Shown: one piece after another, positions 6,317-15,643 of the stretch
How the letters are laid out: each line of letters begins with the position of its first letter
How positions within the stretch are numbered: the stretch's first letter is position 1
DNA from: Oceanicaulis alexandrii DSM 11625
GTDB taxonomy: Bacteria; Pseudomonadota; Alphaproteobacteria; Caulobacterales; Maricaulaceae
NCBI RefSeq assembly: GCF_000420265.1
Contig: NZ_ATUP01000001.1
Location: 2,542,001-2,606,000 of the forward strand
Reading direction: 5' to 3'
Length of the DNA: 64,000 nt
Notes under the pieces: model-generated
What the model saw: only the letters and a program-made list of their open reading frames with translations
Database searches by the model: none
Told to the model about the DNA's origin: nothing
Position numbers and translations under genes: made by a program

Positions 6317-9300
6317 ATGGGTCAGCTTCTCCTGTCCGCCGCCCAGCAGGTCGGCGCGTCATTCCTGCAAGCGGGGGTGGGCTCGCTGGTTGGCGGCCTG
6401 TTTGCGTCAGACCAGCAAGGCCCGCGTCTTGAGAGCTTCAGCGTCCAGACCTCCACCGAGGGCGCCTTCATGCCGATCGTCTATGGCCGGATGCGTCTCG
6501 CCGGGCAGGTGATCTGGCTGGGGCCGGTCACCGAAACCGCCCGCACGCGCAGCTCCGGCGGCGGCAAGGGCGGGCCGGAGATCACCGAGTATGAGTATGC
6601 CGCGAGCTTTGCGGTCGCCCTCTGTGAAGGCCTGGTGTCCGGCGTGGGGCGCATCTGGGCGAATGGCGAATTGCTGGACCATGACGCGGCGGTGATGCGG
6701 CTCCATGCCGGCGCGTCCGATCAGGCGCCGGACCCGCTGATCGAAGCGGTGGAGGGCGCTGCGCCCGCCTATCGCGGCCTCGCCTACATGGTGTTTGAGG
6801 ATTTCCCGCTCGACGCCTATGGCGCGCGCCTGCCCAATTTGAGCTTTGAGGTGCTGGGCGCGGGCGAGGACCAGAGCGATGAGCCGCAACTGGAACACCT
6901 GGTTCAGGGCGTGTGTCTGATCCCGGCCTCGGGCGAGTTCGTCTATGCGACAGAGCCGGTCTATCGCCAGCTGCGCGAAGGCGAGGAGCTGGCCGAGAAC
7001 GTTCACACCAGCCGCGCGTTCACCAATCTCGAAGCGGCGCTGGATGATCTGGCCGCACGCCTGCCGCAGGTCAGATCGGTGGCGCTGGTCACAAGCTGGT
7101 TCGGCGATGATCTGCGCTGCGGCGCCTGCCAGATCCGGCCGGGCGTTGAGACGCGTGAAAAGACCACACGGCCGCTGGACTGGTCGGTAGCAGGACTGTC
7201 CAGAGCTGACGCGCATCTGGTGTCCCAGCGTGATGACGCACCGGTCTATGGCGGCACGCCGTCTGATGAGACCGTGATCAGTGCGATCCGGGCGCTCAAA
7301 CAGCGCGGCTATCAGGTCACGCTGTATCCCTTCATCCTGATGGATATTCCTGAGACCACGCGCGGCGACGACCCTTATGGCGCGCCCTATCAGGCCGCCT
7401 ATCCCTGGCGCGGACGGATCAGTTGCACGCCGGCGCCGGGTTTGCCGGGCTCGCCCGATCAAAGCGCGCAAGCGAGCGTGCAGGTGGATGGTTTTTTCGG
7501 CGGCGTGCGCGCGACGGACTTCCAGGTTTCCGGCGATACGGTGCGCTATGACGGCCCGGCCGGGGATTGGGGCTTTGACCGGTTCATCCTGCACCATGCC
7601 GCGCTGGCGAAAGCGGCGGGCGGTGTGGAGAGCTTTCTGATCGGGTCGGAAATGGTCGCGCTCAATCGTGTGCGCTCAAGCCGTACCGAATACCCGGCGG
7701 TCACGCGGTTCAAGGCGCTGGCGGGCGAAGTGCGGGCGCTTCTGGGGCCGTCGGTGCAACTGTCCTATGCGGCGGACTGGTCTGAATATTCCGGGCATGC
7801 GCCCCGGGACGGCAGCGAGGACCGCCTGTTTCATCTCGATCCGCTCTGGTCGGATCCCGACGTGGATTATGTAGGGCTCGACTGGTATGCGCCTTTGTCA
7901 GACTGGCGAGACGGGGAGAGCCATGCCGATGCGGATTTCGGCTCGATCCATGATCGCGCCTATCTCAGCGCCAATGTGCAAGGCGGTGAAGGCGGGGACT
8001 GGTATTACGCGTCGGACGCCGACCGTTTGAGCCAGACCCGGACGCCCATCCTCGACACGGCCCATGGGGAGGACTGGATCTGGGCGTATAAGCGCCTCGC
8101 GGACTGGTGGTCCAATCCCCATCATGACCGGGTGGGCGGACACCGTGCGGCGACGCCCACAGGCTGGGCGCCGGGCGGCAAGCCGATCCGCTTTGTGGAG
8201 CTCGGCTGCCCGGCGGTGGACAAGGGCTCAAACCAGCCCAATGTCTTCCTCGATCCCAAAAGCGCGGAAAGCCGGGCGCCGCATTTTTCCAACGGCGCGC
8301 GTGACGACCTGATCCAGCGCCGGGCCATCGAAACCGTGCTCGATTATTGGGCGCCCGAGCTGGGCCGCAATCCGGTGTCACCCGTCTATGGCGGCCCCAT
8401 GCTGGATCTGGAACGCAGCCATGTCTGGTGCTGGGACGCCCGGCCATTTCCTGAATTTCCCGCCCGCAGCGATATCTGGAGCGATGGCGGAAACTGGCGG
8501 CGCGGGCATTGGCTGACGGGGCGGGCGGGGCAGTCTTCGTTGAGCACCGTGGTGACCGATATCGCCCGCCGCGCCGGGCTGGACGCGCTGGACACGCGCC
8601 AGATCGACGGCGTGCTGGCGGGCTATGTGATCAATCGTCCGCAACGGGCGCGCGATGTGATCGCCAGCCTGGGCGCGGTGTTCGGCTTTACGCTGGTGGA
8701 TCAAAGCCGAGGCGCGGCCTGTCTGCCGCTGTCTCCCGTCAGCGCGCCGGTCATGCTGGAGGTTGATCAATTGCCCGAAGGGGCGGACGGCGCCGTCTAT
8801 ACCCGCGCGCCGCTGGAAGACGCGCCCGCCGATGCGCAGCTCGTCATTATTGGCGATGAAGGCGACTATGCCCCCGCCGCTGTCAGCGCGCGCGGGTTGG
8901 ATCATGTGACCGAGGGTCTGATCTCAATTCAGGCGCCGATCCTGGCCGATCGTGGTCTGGCGCAGGGCTGGGCGCGTGATCTTTTGGCGCGCGCCCGGAC
9001 GCAAGGGGAGAGCCTGAGCGCAGCCCTGCCGCCCTCAATGGCCCGACTTGAAGCGGGTGATCCGGTGCAGATGCGTGAAGGCGACAGCCCGCTCTGGCGG
9101 CTGGATGCGCTGGAGGGGATCGCGTCGCGCACAGCTCAGCTCGGCCCGGCGCTGGGCGGGCTGGCGCCGGTGGCCGGGCCGGAACCGCAAATCCCTGCGG
9201 CGCCGGTCGCGGCGGGACGCCCGCTTGTGCGTTTGCTGGACCTGCCCCTCGGCCCGGATGAAGACGCGCCGCGCAATGGCTTTCTGGCGGCGGCGTGGAG

Positions 9301-10126
9301 CCAGCCCTGGGCGGGAGCGGTGCAATTGTATGCCGGCGCGGATCTGGAGAGCGCGCAGGTCCGATCACGCATAAACGCGCCTGCGCAGACCGGCGTCTTG
9401 CTGGCTGAGCTTCCCGCGGGTCCCGAAGGACGTTGGCGTCTGGATGCAGAGATGCGGGTCCGGCTCTATGACGGCGCCTTTGAAAGCCGCTCGCGTCTGT
9501 CGGTTCTGGCGGGCGCCAACCAGATCGCGGTTGAAACGCCAGACGGCTGGGAAGTTCTGGCGTTTGAAACCGCAGCGCTCGAACAGGACGGCGCCTGGCG
9601 CCTGACAGGCTTGTTGCGCGGCCTGGGCGGCTCTCCCGCGCCTGGCGCCCCGGCAGGCGCCAGCGTGGTGAGGCTTGATGGCGCGCTGGGCGTGTTGCCG
9701 GTGACCGATGCGGAACGCGATGCGGCGCTGTCTGTCATCGCCGTCCCCCAAGGCGCCCGGCGCAGCGATGGTCGCGCCCGCCAGCTGCAGGCGGTTTATC
9801 AAGCGCGTGATTTGCGTCCGCTCGCACCGGTTCATCTCAAAGTGACGCTGAGCGGGGCGGACCTGACGCTGAACTGGATTCGTCGCACACGGATCGGCGG
9901 GGACCGCTGGCAGGGGGTGGACGTGCCGCTGGGCGAGGCGTGGGAAGCCTATGAGGTGGAGTTGCGTGACCTGAACGGCGCTGTCATCGCGCGTTGGTCG
10001 ACGGCTTCGCCGCAACTTGTTCTCTCCCTGTCCGAGCTGCCGGCGGATCTGAGCGGTTGCAGCTTCAGCGTCCGGCAAGTGTCGGAGCGGTATGGCGCTG
10101 GGCTGGCGTCGGTCTTGCAGGTCTGA
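6317..10126 (+). CDS. GTA host-specificity / tail fibre protein (g15, TIM-barrel)
   Basis: 1269-residue 'megatron' protein, the last structural gene of the cluster and the likely receptor-contact part of the particle. The N-terminus ('AFMPIVYGRMRLAGQVIW') is the phage tail-attachment segment. Residues ~200-700 form the GTA TIM-barrel-like glycoside-hydrolase-related domain with a run of Trp/Asp-rich strands, and later residues form the phage tail protein repeat region ending in beta-rich modules. It starts 16 bp after the peptidase gene with a weak GAGGA site. The reading frame is intact over its full length, which argues that the GTA is maintained. Confidence 0.92.
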   Translation: MGQLLLSAAQQVGASFLQAGVGSLVGGLFASDQQGPRLESFSVQTSTEGAFMPIVYGRMRLAGQVIWLGPVTETARTRSSGGGKGGPEITEYEYAASFAVALCEGLVSGVGRIWANGELLDHDAAVMRLHAGASDQAPDPLIEAVEGAAPAYRGLAYMVFEDFPLDAYGARLPNLSFEVLGAGEDQSDEPQLEHLVQGVCLIPASGEFVYATEPVYRQLREGEELAENVHTSRAFTNLEAALDDLAARLPQVRSVALVTSWFGDDLRCGACQIRPGVETREKTTRPLDWSVAGLSRADAHLVSQRDDAPVYGGTPSDETVISAIRALKQRGYQVTLYPFILMDIPETTRGDDPYGAPYQAAYPWRGRISCTPAPGLPGSPDQSAQASVQVDGFFGGVRATDFQVSGDTVRYDGPAGDWGFDRFILHHAALAKAAGGVESFLIGSEMVALNRVRSSRTEYPAVTRFKALAGEVRALLGPSVQLSYAADWSEYSGHAPRDGSEDRLFHLDPLWSDPDVDYVGLDWYAPLSDWRDGESHADADFGSIHDRAYLSANVQGGEGGDWYYASDADRLSQTRTPILDTAHGEDWIWAYKRLADWWSNPHHDRVGGHRAATPTGWAPGGKPIRFVELGCPAVDKGSNQPNVFLDPKSAESRAPHFSNGARDDLIQRRAIETVLDYWAPELGRNPVSPVYGGPMLDLERSHVWCWDARPFPEFPARSDIWSDGGNWRRGHWLTGRAGQSSLSTVVTDIARRAGLDALDTRQIDGVLAGYVINRPQRARDVIASLGAVFGFTLVDQSRGAACLPLSPVSAPVMLEVDQLPEGADGAVYTRAPLEDAPADAQLVIIGDEGDYAPAAVSARGLDHVTEGLISIQAPILADRGLAQGWARDLLARARTQGESLSAALPPSMARLEAGDPVQMREGDSPLWRLDALEGIASRTAQLGPALGGLAPVAGPEPQIPAAPVAAGRPLVRLLDLPLGPDEDAPRNGFLAAAWSQPWAGAVQLYAGADLESAQVRSRINAPAQTGVLLAELPAGPEGRWRLDAEMRVRLYDGAFESRSRLSVLAGANQIAVETPDGWEVLAFETAALEQDGAWRLTGLLRGLGGSPAPGAPAGASVVRLDGALGVLPVTDAERDAALSVIAVPQGARRSDGRARQLQAVYQARDLRPLAPVHLKVTLSGADLTLNWIRRTRIGGDRWQGVDVPLGEAWEAYEVELRDLNGAVIARWSTASPQLVLSLSELPADLSGCSFSVRQVSERYGAGLASVLQV

Positions 10127-10205
10127 GGCGGAACGCACAGATGTGACCCGTACGGGTGCGGCCCGGTGCTCGCCCGACTTGCAAGAGACTGCTATCACAA
10201 CGGCC

Positions 10206-11105
10206 ATGATGACTGACCCCTATGCGATTCTGGGCGTGTCCCGCACTGCGAGCGCCGACGAGATCCGGCGCGCCTACCGCAAGCTGGCGAAGGCTTTGCA
10301 CCCTGACGCACGTCCGAATGACAAGGTGTCCGAAGACAAGTTCAAGCAGGTCACCCAGGCCTTCAAGCTGTTGTCAGACCCTGAACAGCGCGCCCGGTTT
10401 GACCAGGGCGAGATTGATGCGGCGGGGCAGGAACGCCCGGCCTATCATTTCCGCTCGCGCCCCGGCGGCGCCCCTGGCGAGCGTGGTCCCAGCGGCCGGT
10501 TCGAGGATCTGGGCGATATGTTCTCTGATCTGTTCACCGATTTTGGCGCCTCCCGTTCCCGCGGGCAGCCCATGCGCGGCGCAGAAATCAAGGCGCGCCT
10601 GAATGTCAGCTTTGAAGACGCCATGCGCGGCGCGAAAAAGCGCGTTACGCTATCCAATGGCAAGTCCCTGGAAGTGGGGGTCCCGGCAGGCGTGGAGAGC
10701 GGCAAGGTGCTGCGCCTGCGCGGCCAGGGCCATCCCGGTCGCGATGGCGGCCCGGCGGGGGATGCGCTGATCGAGATCGTGATCCAGGAGCATCCCTGGT
10801 TCCGTCGCGAGGGCGACAACATCCGGCTCGATCTGCCGATTTCCCTGAAAGAAGCGTTGTTCGGCGGCGCCGTGCGGGCGCCCACAATCGACGGCATGGT
10901 CGAGGTCCGCGTGCCTGCGGGCGCCAATTCAGGCGCCCAGTTGCGGCTGCGCGGCAAGGGCGCGCCCAAGGGAGAGGGCGAGCGCGGCGACCAGATCATC
11001 CGTCTGGTCATCGACGTGCCGCTGAACGACCCTGACCTTGAAGCCTTTATCGAGGACTGGACGCCTCCGACGGATTATCATCCGCGAAAGCGTTTCAGGT
11101 CATGA
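10206..11105 (+). CDS. DnaJ-like co-chaperone (CbpA type)
   Basis: 299-residue J-domain protein that would stimulate DnaK. The J domain covers residues ~4-70 with the HPD tripeptide at 32-34, followed by a Gly/Phe/Arg-rich linker and two DnaJ C-terminal beta domains (from ~140). There is no CXXCXGXG zinc-finger region, so this is a class II/CbpA-like protein rather than DnaJ itself. The start is set at the ATG of 'MMTDPYAILGV'; upstream in-frame codons belong to the intergenic stretch. It stands alone between the GTA and the PepSY operon. Confidence 0.88.
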   Translation: MMTDPYAILGVSRTASADEIRRAYRKLAKALHPDARPNDKVSEDKFKQVTQAFKLLSDPEQRARFDQGEIDAAGQERPAYHFRSRPGGAPGERGPSGRFEDLGDMFSDLFTDFGASRSRGQPMRGAEIKARLNVSFEDAMRGAKKRVTLSNGKSLEVGVPAGVESGKVLRLRGQGHPGRDGGPAGDALIEIVIQEHPWFRREGDNIRLDLPISLKEALFGGAVRAPTIDGMVEVRVPAGANSGAQLRLRGKGAPKGEGERGDQIIRLVIDVPLNDPDLEAFIEDWTPPTDYHPRKRFRS

Positions 11106-11133
11106 TGTCTCTCTCATGCACGTTTCTGAATAC

Positions 11134-11168
11134 CGTTCAGCGTGCGTTCAGCCCGGATCCGTCATTAA
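11134..11168 (+). promoter_or_regulatory. 11-bp-phased direct repeat and -10 box before the PepSY operon
   Basis: CGTTCAG occurs at 11134-11140 and again at 11145-11151, exactly one helical turn apart, the form bound by OmpR/PhoB-type regulators. A CATTAA -10-like hexamer (11163-11168) is placed so that the -35 position falls inside the repeat, and the signal-peptide ATG follows 7 nt later. I infer an activator site for the response regulator encoded in this operon. Confidence 0.5.
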
Positions 11169-11175
11169 GCATGTC

Positions 11176-11463
11176 ATGACACGAATTCTCACACTTCTCC
11201 TGACGCTTGTTTGCGCGGCTTCCCTGATGGGGGCGCCCGCCCATGCTGCGGTCCATAAGGATCAGGCCTATAGCGAGGCGCAAGCCATCGTGCCCATGTC
11301 GGTGGCGGTCTCCGCCGTGCGTCAGGCTTATCCGGGCGCCGAGGTTTTGTCCGGCCGGCTCGTGAATGGTGAGAACCCCTATTACATGATCCGGATACTG
11401 ACCCGTGAGGGCAGGCGGCTTGATGTGCGTGTGGATGCGCGATCAGGCCGTGTGCGCCGATAA
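11176..11463 (+). CDS. Secreted PepSY-domain protein
   Basis: 95-residue periplasmic protein. Residues 1-24 are a signal peptide ending in AHA, and the rest is one PepSY fold ('AVSAVRQAYPGAEVLSGRLVNGENPYYMI' in outline, then 'YRVRILT..GRRLDVRVDARSG' type strands). PepSY proteins of this kind commonly precede a PhoP/FeuP-like two-component pair and may modulate the sensor or a protease. The start was chosen for the signal peptide; the longer frame begins inside the DnaJ gene. It lies 15 bp before the response regulator. Confidence 0.8.
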   Translation: MTRILTLLLTLVCAASLMGAPAHAAVHKDQAYSEAQAIVPMSVAVSAVRQAYPGAEVLSGRLVNGENPYYMIRILTREGRRLDVRVDARSGRVRR

Positions 11464-11478
11464 CGGGAGGAGGCAGAC

Positions 11479-12165
11479 ATGCGAGCGCTTATCGTTGAAG
11501 ACGATCCTGACCTGCGTCGGCAACTGGCTGATGTGCTGACCCATTCCGGCTATGCGGTGGATACCGCAGCGGATGGCGAAGACGGCCTGTTTCTGGGCGA
11601 GACCGAGCCCTATGACGCTATTGTGCTTGATCTGGGCCTGCCCAAGCTTGATGGCGTGACGGTGCTGGAGCGATGGCGCGAGGCGGGCATGGCGTCACCG
11701 GTGCTGATCCTGACGGCCCGAGATCGCTGGAGCGAGAAAGTGGCCGGGTTTGACGCGGGGGCGGATGATTATCTCACCAAGCCCTTCCATCCGGAGGAAT
11801 TGCTGGCGCGCCTGCGCGCGCTGACCCGCCGGGCTGCAGGCCATGCCACCTCCACCCTGATGTGCGGCGATCTGAGCCTTGATACGCGCGGGTCGCGGGT
11901 CTTCCTGGGCGATCAACTCATCAAGCTCACCTCGCACGAGTTTCGGATGCTGAGCTATCTGATGCACCACCGTGACCGTGTGATCTCCCGCACAGAGCTT
12001 GTGGAGCATATCTACGATCAGGATTTCGACCGCGATTCCAACACGATCGAAGTGTTCGTCGGTCGCCTTCGCAAGAAGATCGGCTCCAATCGCATCGAAA
12101 CCGTGCGTGGGCTGGGCTACCGGCTGGTGGACCCCGGCGAGGCGAAGAGCTCGGCGGCTGAGTGA
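11479..12165 (+). CDS. OmpR-family response regulator
   Basis: 228-residue DNA-binding response regulator of the OmpR/PhoP class. The receiver has acidic residues at 8-9, the phosphoacceptor Asp51 in 'VLDLGLP', a conserved Thr in 'ILTARD' and Lys in 'LTKPF'. The winged-helix effector domain is at ~130-220 ('LTSHEFRML', 'NTIEVFVGRLRKKI', 'VRGLGYRL'). GGGAGGAGG precedes the ATG. It overlaps the kinase gene by 4 bp (GTGA), so the pair is translationally coupled. Confidence 0.93.
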   Translation: MRALIVEDDPDLRRQLADVLTHSGYAVDTAADGEDGLFLGETEPYDAIVLDLGLPKLDGVTVLERWREAGMASPVLILTARDRWSEKVAGFDAGADDYLTKPFHPEELLARLRALTRRAAGHATSTLMCGDLSLDTRGSRVFLGDQLIKLTSHEFRMLSYLMHHRDRVISRTELVEHIYDQDFDRDSNTIEVFVGRLRKKIGSNRIETVRGLGYRLVDPGEAKSSAAE

Positions 12166-13562
12166 GCGAAGACGCTTCAGCGCCGCGCCTTGTCACCCAG
12201 GGCTCCATGGTGCGTCGTCTGGTTCTGACGGCGCTGGGCTGGGCGCTTGTGCTTCTGGTGCTGGGCGCGGTGTCGCTGACGGCATTATTTCGCCAGACAG
12301 TTCTGAGCGACCTTGAGGACCGGTTGTCCGGCGTGGCGGACGCGCTGATCGCCTATGTTGAGGTCAGTGACTCGCTCAGCCTGCGTCTCGACGAAGACCT
12401 GATTGACCCACGGTTCTCCCAGACATTTTCAGGGCGCTACTGGCAGGTGTCGCTGGACGCTGCAACTGATGTGGAGCCCTTGCGCTCGCAGTCTCTGGCG
12501 GATGCGTTGCTGATGGCGCCGGATAAGGCTCGCGCCGAAGCGCTCGCAAATCCTGGTCGTCCGGTCAGCGCCGCGAGCAAGGGGCCTGATGGCGAGCCGT
12601 TGCGTCTGGTGATCCGGGCTATTTTGATCGACGACGTGCAAGCCCCTTTGCTTGTAATCGCCGCTGAAGACCAAAGGCCCGCGAATGCGCGCATCATGCG
12701 CTTCGGCCTGGCTTCGGCGGGATTGTTTCTCCTGTTCGCCGTCGCGCTTGGGGTCGGCGTTTTCGTGCAGGTTCGAGTAGGCCTCGCGCCTGTCTTGCGT
12801 ATGGGACGCGCCGTGGCCGATGTGCGCGACGGGCGCAGCGAACGTGTCAGCGGCATTTATCCCGCCGAGCTAATCGCGCTGGGCGGAGAGCTGAACAAGC
12901 TGCTCGACCATTCCCAGGAAGTGGTGGAGCGCGCGCGGACCCATGTGGGCAATCTGGCGCATGCGCTGAAAACCCCGATCACTGTGTTGTCAAACGAGGC
13001 GCGCGATCAGGACGGGGTGCTCGCCCGACAGGTGGACCGGCAGACGCGGCTGATGTCTGAGCAGGTGGAGCACCATCTGCGGCGTGCACGCGCCGCCGCT
13101 CATGCGCGCACGATCGGCGCGCGGGCGCCTGTGGAGCGCACGCTCGACGATCTGGGCCGCACCTTGCAGAAAATCTACGGGCGGCAAGGGATTGCGCTGG
13201 ACTGGCGCTGCGAGGGCAGAATCGTCTTTCGCGGCGAGAAGCAGGACCTTGAGGAATTGCTCGGCAATCTGATCGACAATGCCTGCAAATGGGCCGCCAG
13301 CAAGGTCAGCATCATCGCCAGCGTTCGTGACGGCCAGCTCTATCTCTGTGTTGAGGATGACGGTCCCGGACTGACGCCTGAGCAAAGCCAGACCGTGCTG
13401 GCGCGCGGCGTGCGCCTGGATGAACAGGCGCCCGGAACCGGGCTTGGCCTGGCCATTGTGGCGGACCTGGCGCGTGCTTATGACGGCGCGCTAGAGCTCG
13501 AAAGGTCCAACATGGGCGGGCTCAAGGCGTGTTTGTGGTTGCCAGCGCTTCTGGAAAGCTGA
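12162..13562 (+). CDS. Sensor histidine kinase (PhoQ/FeuQ-like)
   Basis: 466-residue membrane kinase with a GTG start inside the regulator stop codon. Transmembrane segments are at ~16-40 and ~180-205, enclosing a ~140-residue periplasmic sensor domain. The H-box is 'LAHALKTPITVLSNEA', and the ATP-binding domain has 'NLIDNACKWA', 'VEDDGPGL' and 'GTGLGLAIV'. The H-box lacks the common SHELRTP form, as is usual for the PhoQ/FeuQ group. The ligand is unknown; the PepSY partner and envelope location suggest envelope or cation sensing. Confidence 0.9.
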   Translation: MSEDASAPRLVTQGSMVRRLVLTALGWALVLLVLGAVSLTALFRQTVLSDLEDRLSGVADALIAYVEVSDSLSLRLDEDLIDPRFSQTFSGRYWQVSLDAATDVEPLRSQSLADALLMAPDKARAEALANPGRPVSAASKGPDGEPLRLVIRAILIDDVQAPLLVIAAEDQRPANARIMRFGLASAGLFLLFAVALGVGVFVQVRVGLAPVLRMGRAVADVRDGRSERVSGIYPAELIALGGELNKLLDHSQEVVERARTHVGNLAHALKTPITVLSNEARDQDGVLARQVDRQTRLMSEQVEHHLRRARAAAHARTIGARAPVERTLDDLGRTLQKIYGRQGIALDWRCEGRIVFRGEKQDLEELLGNLIDNACKWAASKVSIIASVRDGQLYLCVEDDGPGLTPEQSQTVLARGVRLDEQAPGTGLGLAIVADLARAYDGALELERSNMGGLKACLWLPALLES

Positions 13563-13615
13563 CATTAACCGCGTTCAGTTATTTCTGCAGTCACAGTTTT
13601 TGCCTTGGTGATGAC

Positions 13616-14950
13616 ATGGGGCCGCTCTCCGCGGGGAAAGTCGAGAAATTATCTATTCTGCTTGCCCACATGCCTGTGGAGCGGGTGGAAGGTCTTGTCG
13701 ACCTTGCGCAGGAAATTGATCCGGGCATGGCGCGCATGCTTGAATTCTGCCGATATGGCGCTGACGGCGCCGCCAGTCGGCTCTTCTTCCTGCCCTTGCA
13801 GGATGTCATCGGCGACAGCACGATCGTCGAGCCTTCAAAGGCGCTGATCCCCGAAAGTCTGCTGGTGCCGTTGTGGAACTGGATCAGCGATCTGGACCCC
13901 GAAGCGGCGAAGGCCGCCATGGACGCTGCGTCGTCATTTACGGACAAGCCAGTCGATGAGCCCTTGGATGAAACACGCGCGCGCGTCGCCGCCGCGATGC
14001 TGAAGACGCTGGACGAACTTGAACATGAGCCGAGGGAAAGCAAGCGCCTGCGCCAGCAATTGGGCGTGACCCGTTTTGACGAAGTGCGAAACATTGCTGG
14101 CATGCTCAACAGCATCCCGGCCTTGCGTGACGCCTTGGACGGTCTGCCCGACGAGATCGAGGAAATGGGGGATGAGGTTTGTGCGGAGTTGCGAGATCGC
14201 TATGAGCAAGCCATTGAGGAAAAACCTGAATCCGGCGTCTGGGTGCTCTTGATGATTATGGCCAAGGTCTACAAGCCTTGGCGCATGCTGCGTGTTTTCG
14301 AGCGGATTGCCCGGCGGGAAGACGATTTCCTGCTGACCCATACGGACATGTCCAGTATTGGCGACGCCCTGCTCGGCGATGCAGAGTTTCATCTGAAAGG
14401 ATTTCAATCCGCGCCTCGGACTCCTGAGGCGGTGGAGAGCGCCGTGAAAGCGGTGACGCAATTTGCTGCCGTGACTGTCGGCATGACCCGCGAAATCGGC
14501 ATTCGCAAGGACGGCGCCTGGGGGAGGCGGCTTTTTGAATTGAGAAACGCCGCCAGCCAGCAGATGGAGCGTATTCATGAAGAAGCCCGACGTCTGTTCG
14601 AACGGGCCTTGCCCGAGACAGGCCCGAGGCGTCGCTATAAGGACATTCCGCACCCTGGTGAGCCCGCCTTTGACGAAGCGGAAGCTGTATGTGCGTTCCT
14701 GTATCGCGTGAAAGACGACGCCGCGCGCGCGGCGGTGGGCAATGCTCACGCCTTGTTGTTGGAAGAGTTCAAGGACGCCACTGAAAAACTGGGTGAAGGC
14801 ATTCTCGCCAGACTGCGGCGCAATGTCTCTGATGACGAAGAAGCGGACCTGGTAAGGCTGCGCGAAGTCACGCGTATTCTGGATATTCTGGGCATGAGAT
14901 CGGTCGGTGAAGTCCTCCTGCGCCGAGCCGCCGCAGCCCAAGCGGCCTAA
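13616..14950 (+). CDS. Uncharacterised alpha-helical cytoplasmic protein
   Basis: 444-residue protein that I do not recognise. It has no signal peptide or membrane segment and is almost wholly helical and acidic, with many Leu/Arg/Glu heptad-like runs, for example near residues 110-160 and 330-430. The start was set at the ATG of 'MGPLSAGKVEKL'. The reading frame continues 29 codons further upstream, but those residues lie over the end of the kinase gene and look non-coding. It follows the kinase gene by ~50 bp and precedes the methyltransferase gene, so it may be a separate unit. Confidence 0.75.
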   Translation: MGPLSAGKVEKLSILLAHMPVERVEGLVDLAQEIDPGMARMLEFCRYGADGAASRLFFLPLQDVIGDSTIVEPSKALIPESLLVPLWNWISDLDPEAAKAAMDAASSFTDKPVDEPLDETRARVAAAMLKTLDELEHEPRESKRLRQQLGVTRFDEVRNIAGMLNSIPALRDALDGLPDEIEEMGDEVCAELRDRYEQAIEEKPESGVWVLLMIMAKVYKPWRMLRVFERIARREDDFLLTHTDMSSIGDALLGDAEFHLKGFQSAPRTPEAVESAVKAVTQFAAVTVGMTREIGIRKDGAWGRRLFELRNAASQQMERIHEEARRLFERALPETGPRRRYKDIPHPGEPAFDEAEAVCAFLYRVKDDAARAAVGNAHALLLEEFKDATEKLGEGILARLRRNVSDDEEADLVRLREVTRILDILGMRSVGEVLLRRAAAAQAA

Positions 14951-14956
14951 TGCGCC

Positions 14957-14985
14957 TTCAAAGCGGGCGGGGGACAGTCTATCTA
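14957..14985 (+). promoter_or_regulatory. Candidate leaderless promoter of the DUF938 gene
   Basis: TTCAAA, a 17-bp spacer, then TATCTA, ending 7 nt before the ATG. There is no Shine-Dalgarno sequence. The spacing resembles the pyrC and dusA promoters in this window. The hexamers are only moderately close to consensus. Confidence 0.4.
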
Positions 14986-14992
14986 CCCCTGC

Positions 14993-15643
14993 ATGACCGA
15001 TAAAACTGCTCCCATCGCATTGGAAGATCGTGGCCAGGTTGGCGCGCGCTTGAGCTCGCCGAGCGCCGCACGCAATCGTGGTCCGATCATGACAGCGCTT
15101 AGCGCACGCTTGCCTCAGGGCGCGCGTGTTCTCGAGATCGCCAGCGGCACGGGCGAACATGCTCTGGCCCTGGTGACCCACCGCCCCGATCTGAGCTGGA
15201 CGCCAAGCGACCCGGATCCGCAATCGCGCGCCAGCGCTGACGCCTGGGCCGAAGACGCTGATGGCCGGATGCAGCCTGCGCTGGCCCTTGATGTTTGCGC
15301 CACCGGCTGGTGGGACAGGCTCGAGACTGTGGACGCCATCTATTGCGCCAACATGATCCATATTGCGCCCTGGGACGCCGCGCGTGGGCTTTTCTCTGGC
15401 GCCGCACACCTTTTGTCGGACGCGGGCGCGCTTTATCTGTACGGGCCTTACCAGGAAGGGGAGGCGACCGCCCCCTCCAATCTCGACTTCGACGCCAGCT
15501 TGAAACAGCGCGACCCGCGATGGGGCGTCCGGCCGCTGGCGGATGTGGACGCCCTGGCGGGCGAACATGGGTATGTCAGGGTTGAGCGCGTTGAAATGCC
15601 GTCCAACAATCTTCTGCTGACCTTCCGGCGAGGCGTCGCATGA
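14993..15643 (+). CDS. DUF938 SAM-dependent methyltransferase-like protein
   Basis: 216-residue DUF938 protein with a Rossmann methyltransferase core: 'RVLEIASGTGEHA' is the SAM-binding loop (residues ~42-54), 'WTPSDPDP' the second strand acid and 'CANMIHIAPW' the family's conserved post-strand-4 motif. The substrate is unknown. It overlaps the ccmI gene by 4 bp, so it appears to lead the cytochrome c maturation operon, although it has no known role there. Confidence 0.85.
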   Translation: MTDKTAPIALEDRGQVGARLSSPSAARNRGPIMTALSARLPQGARVLEIASGTGEHALALVTHRPDLSWTPSDPDPQSRASADAWAEDADGRMQPALALDVCATGWWDRLETVDAIYCANMIHIAPWDAARGLFSGAAHLLSDAGALYLYGPYQEGEATAPSNLDFDASLKQRDPRWGVRPLADVDALAGEHGYVRVERVEMPSNNLLLTFRRGVA

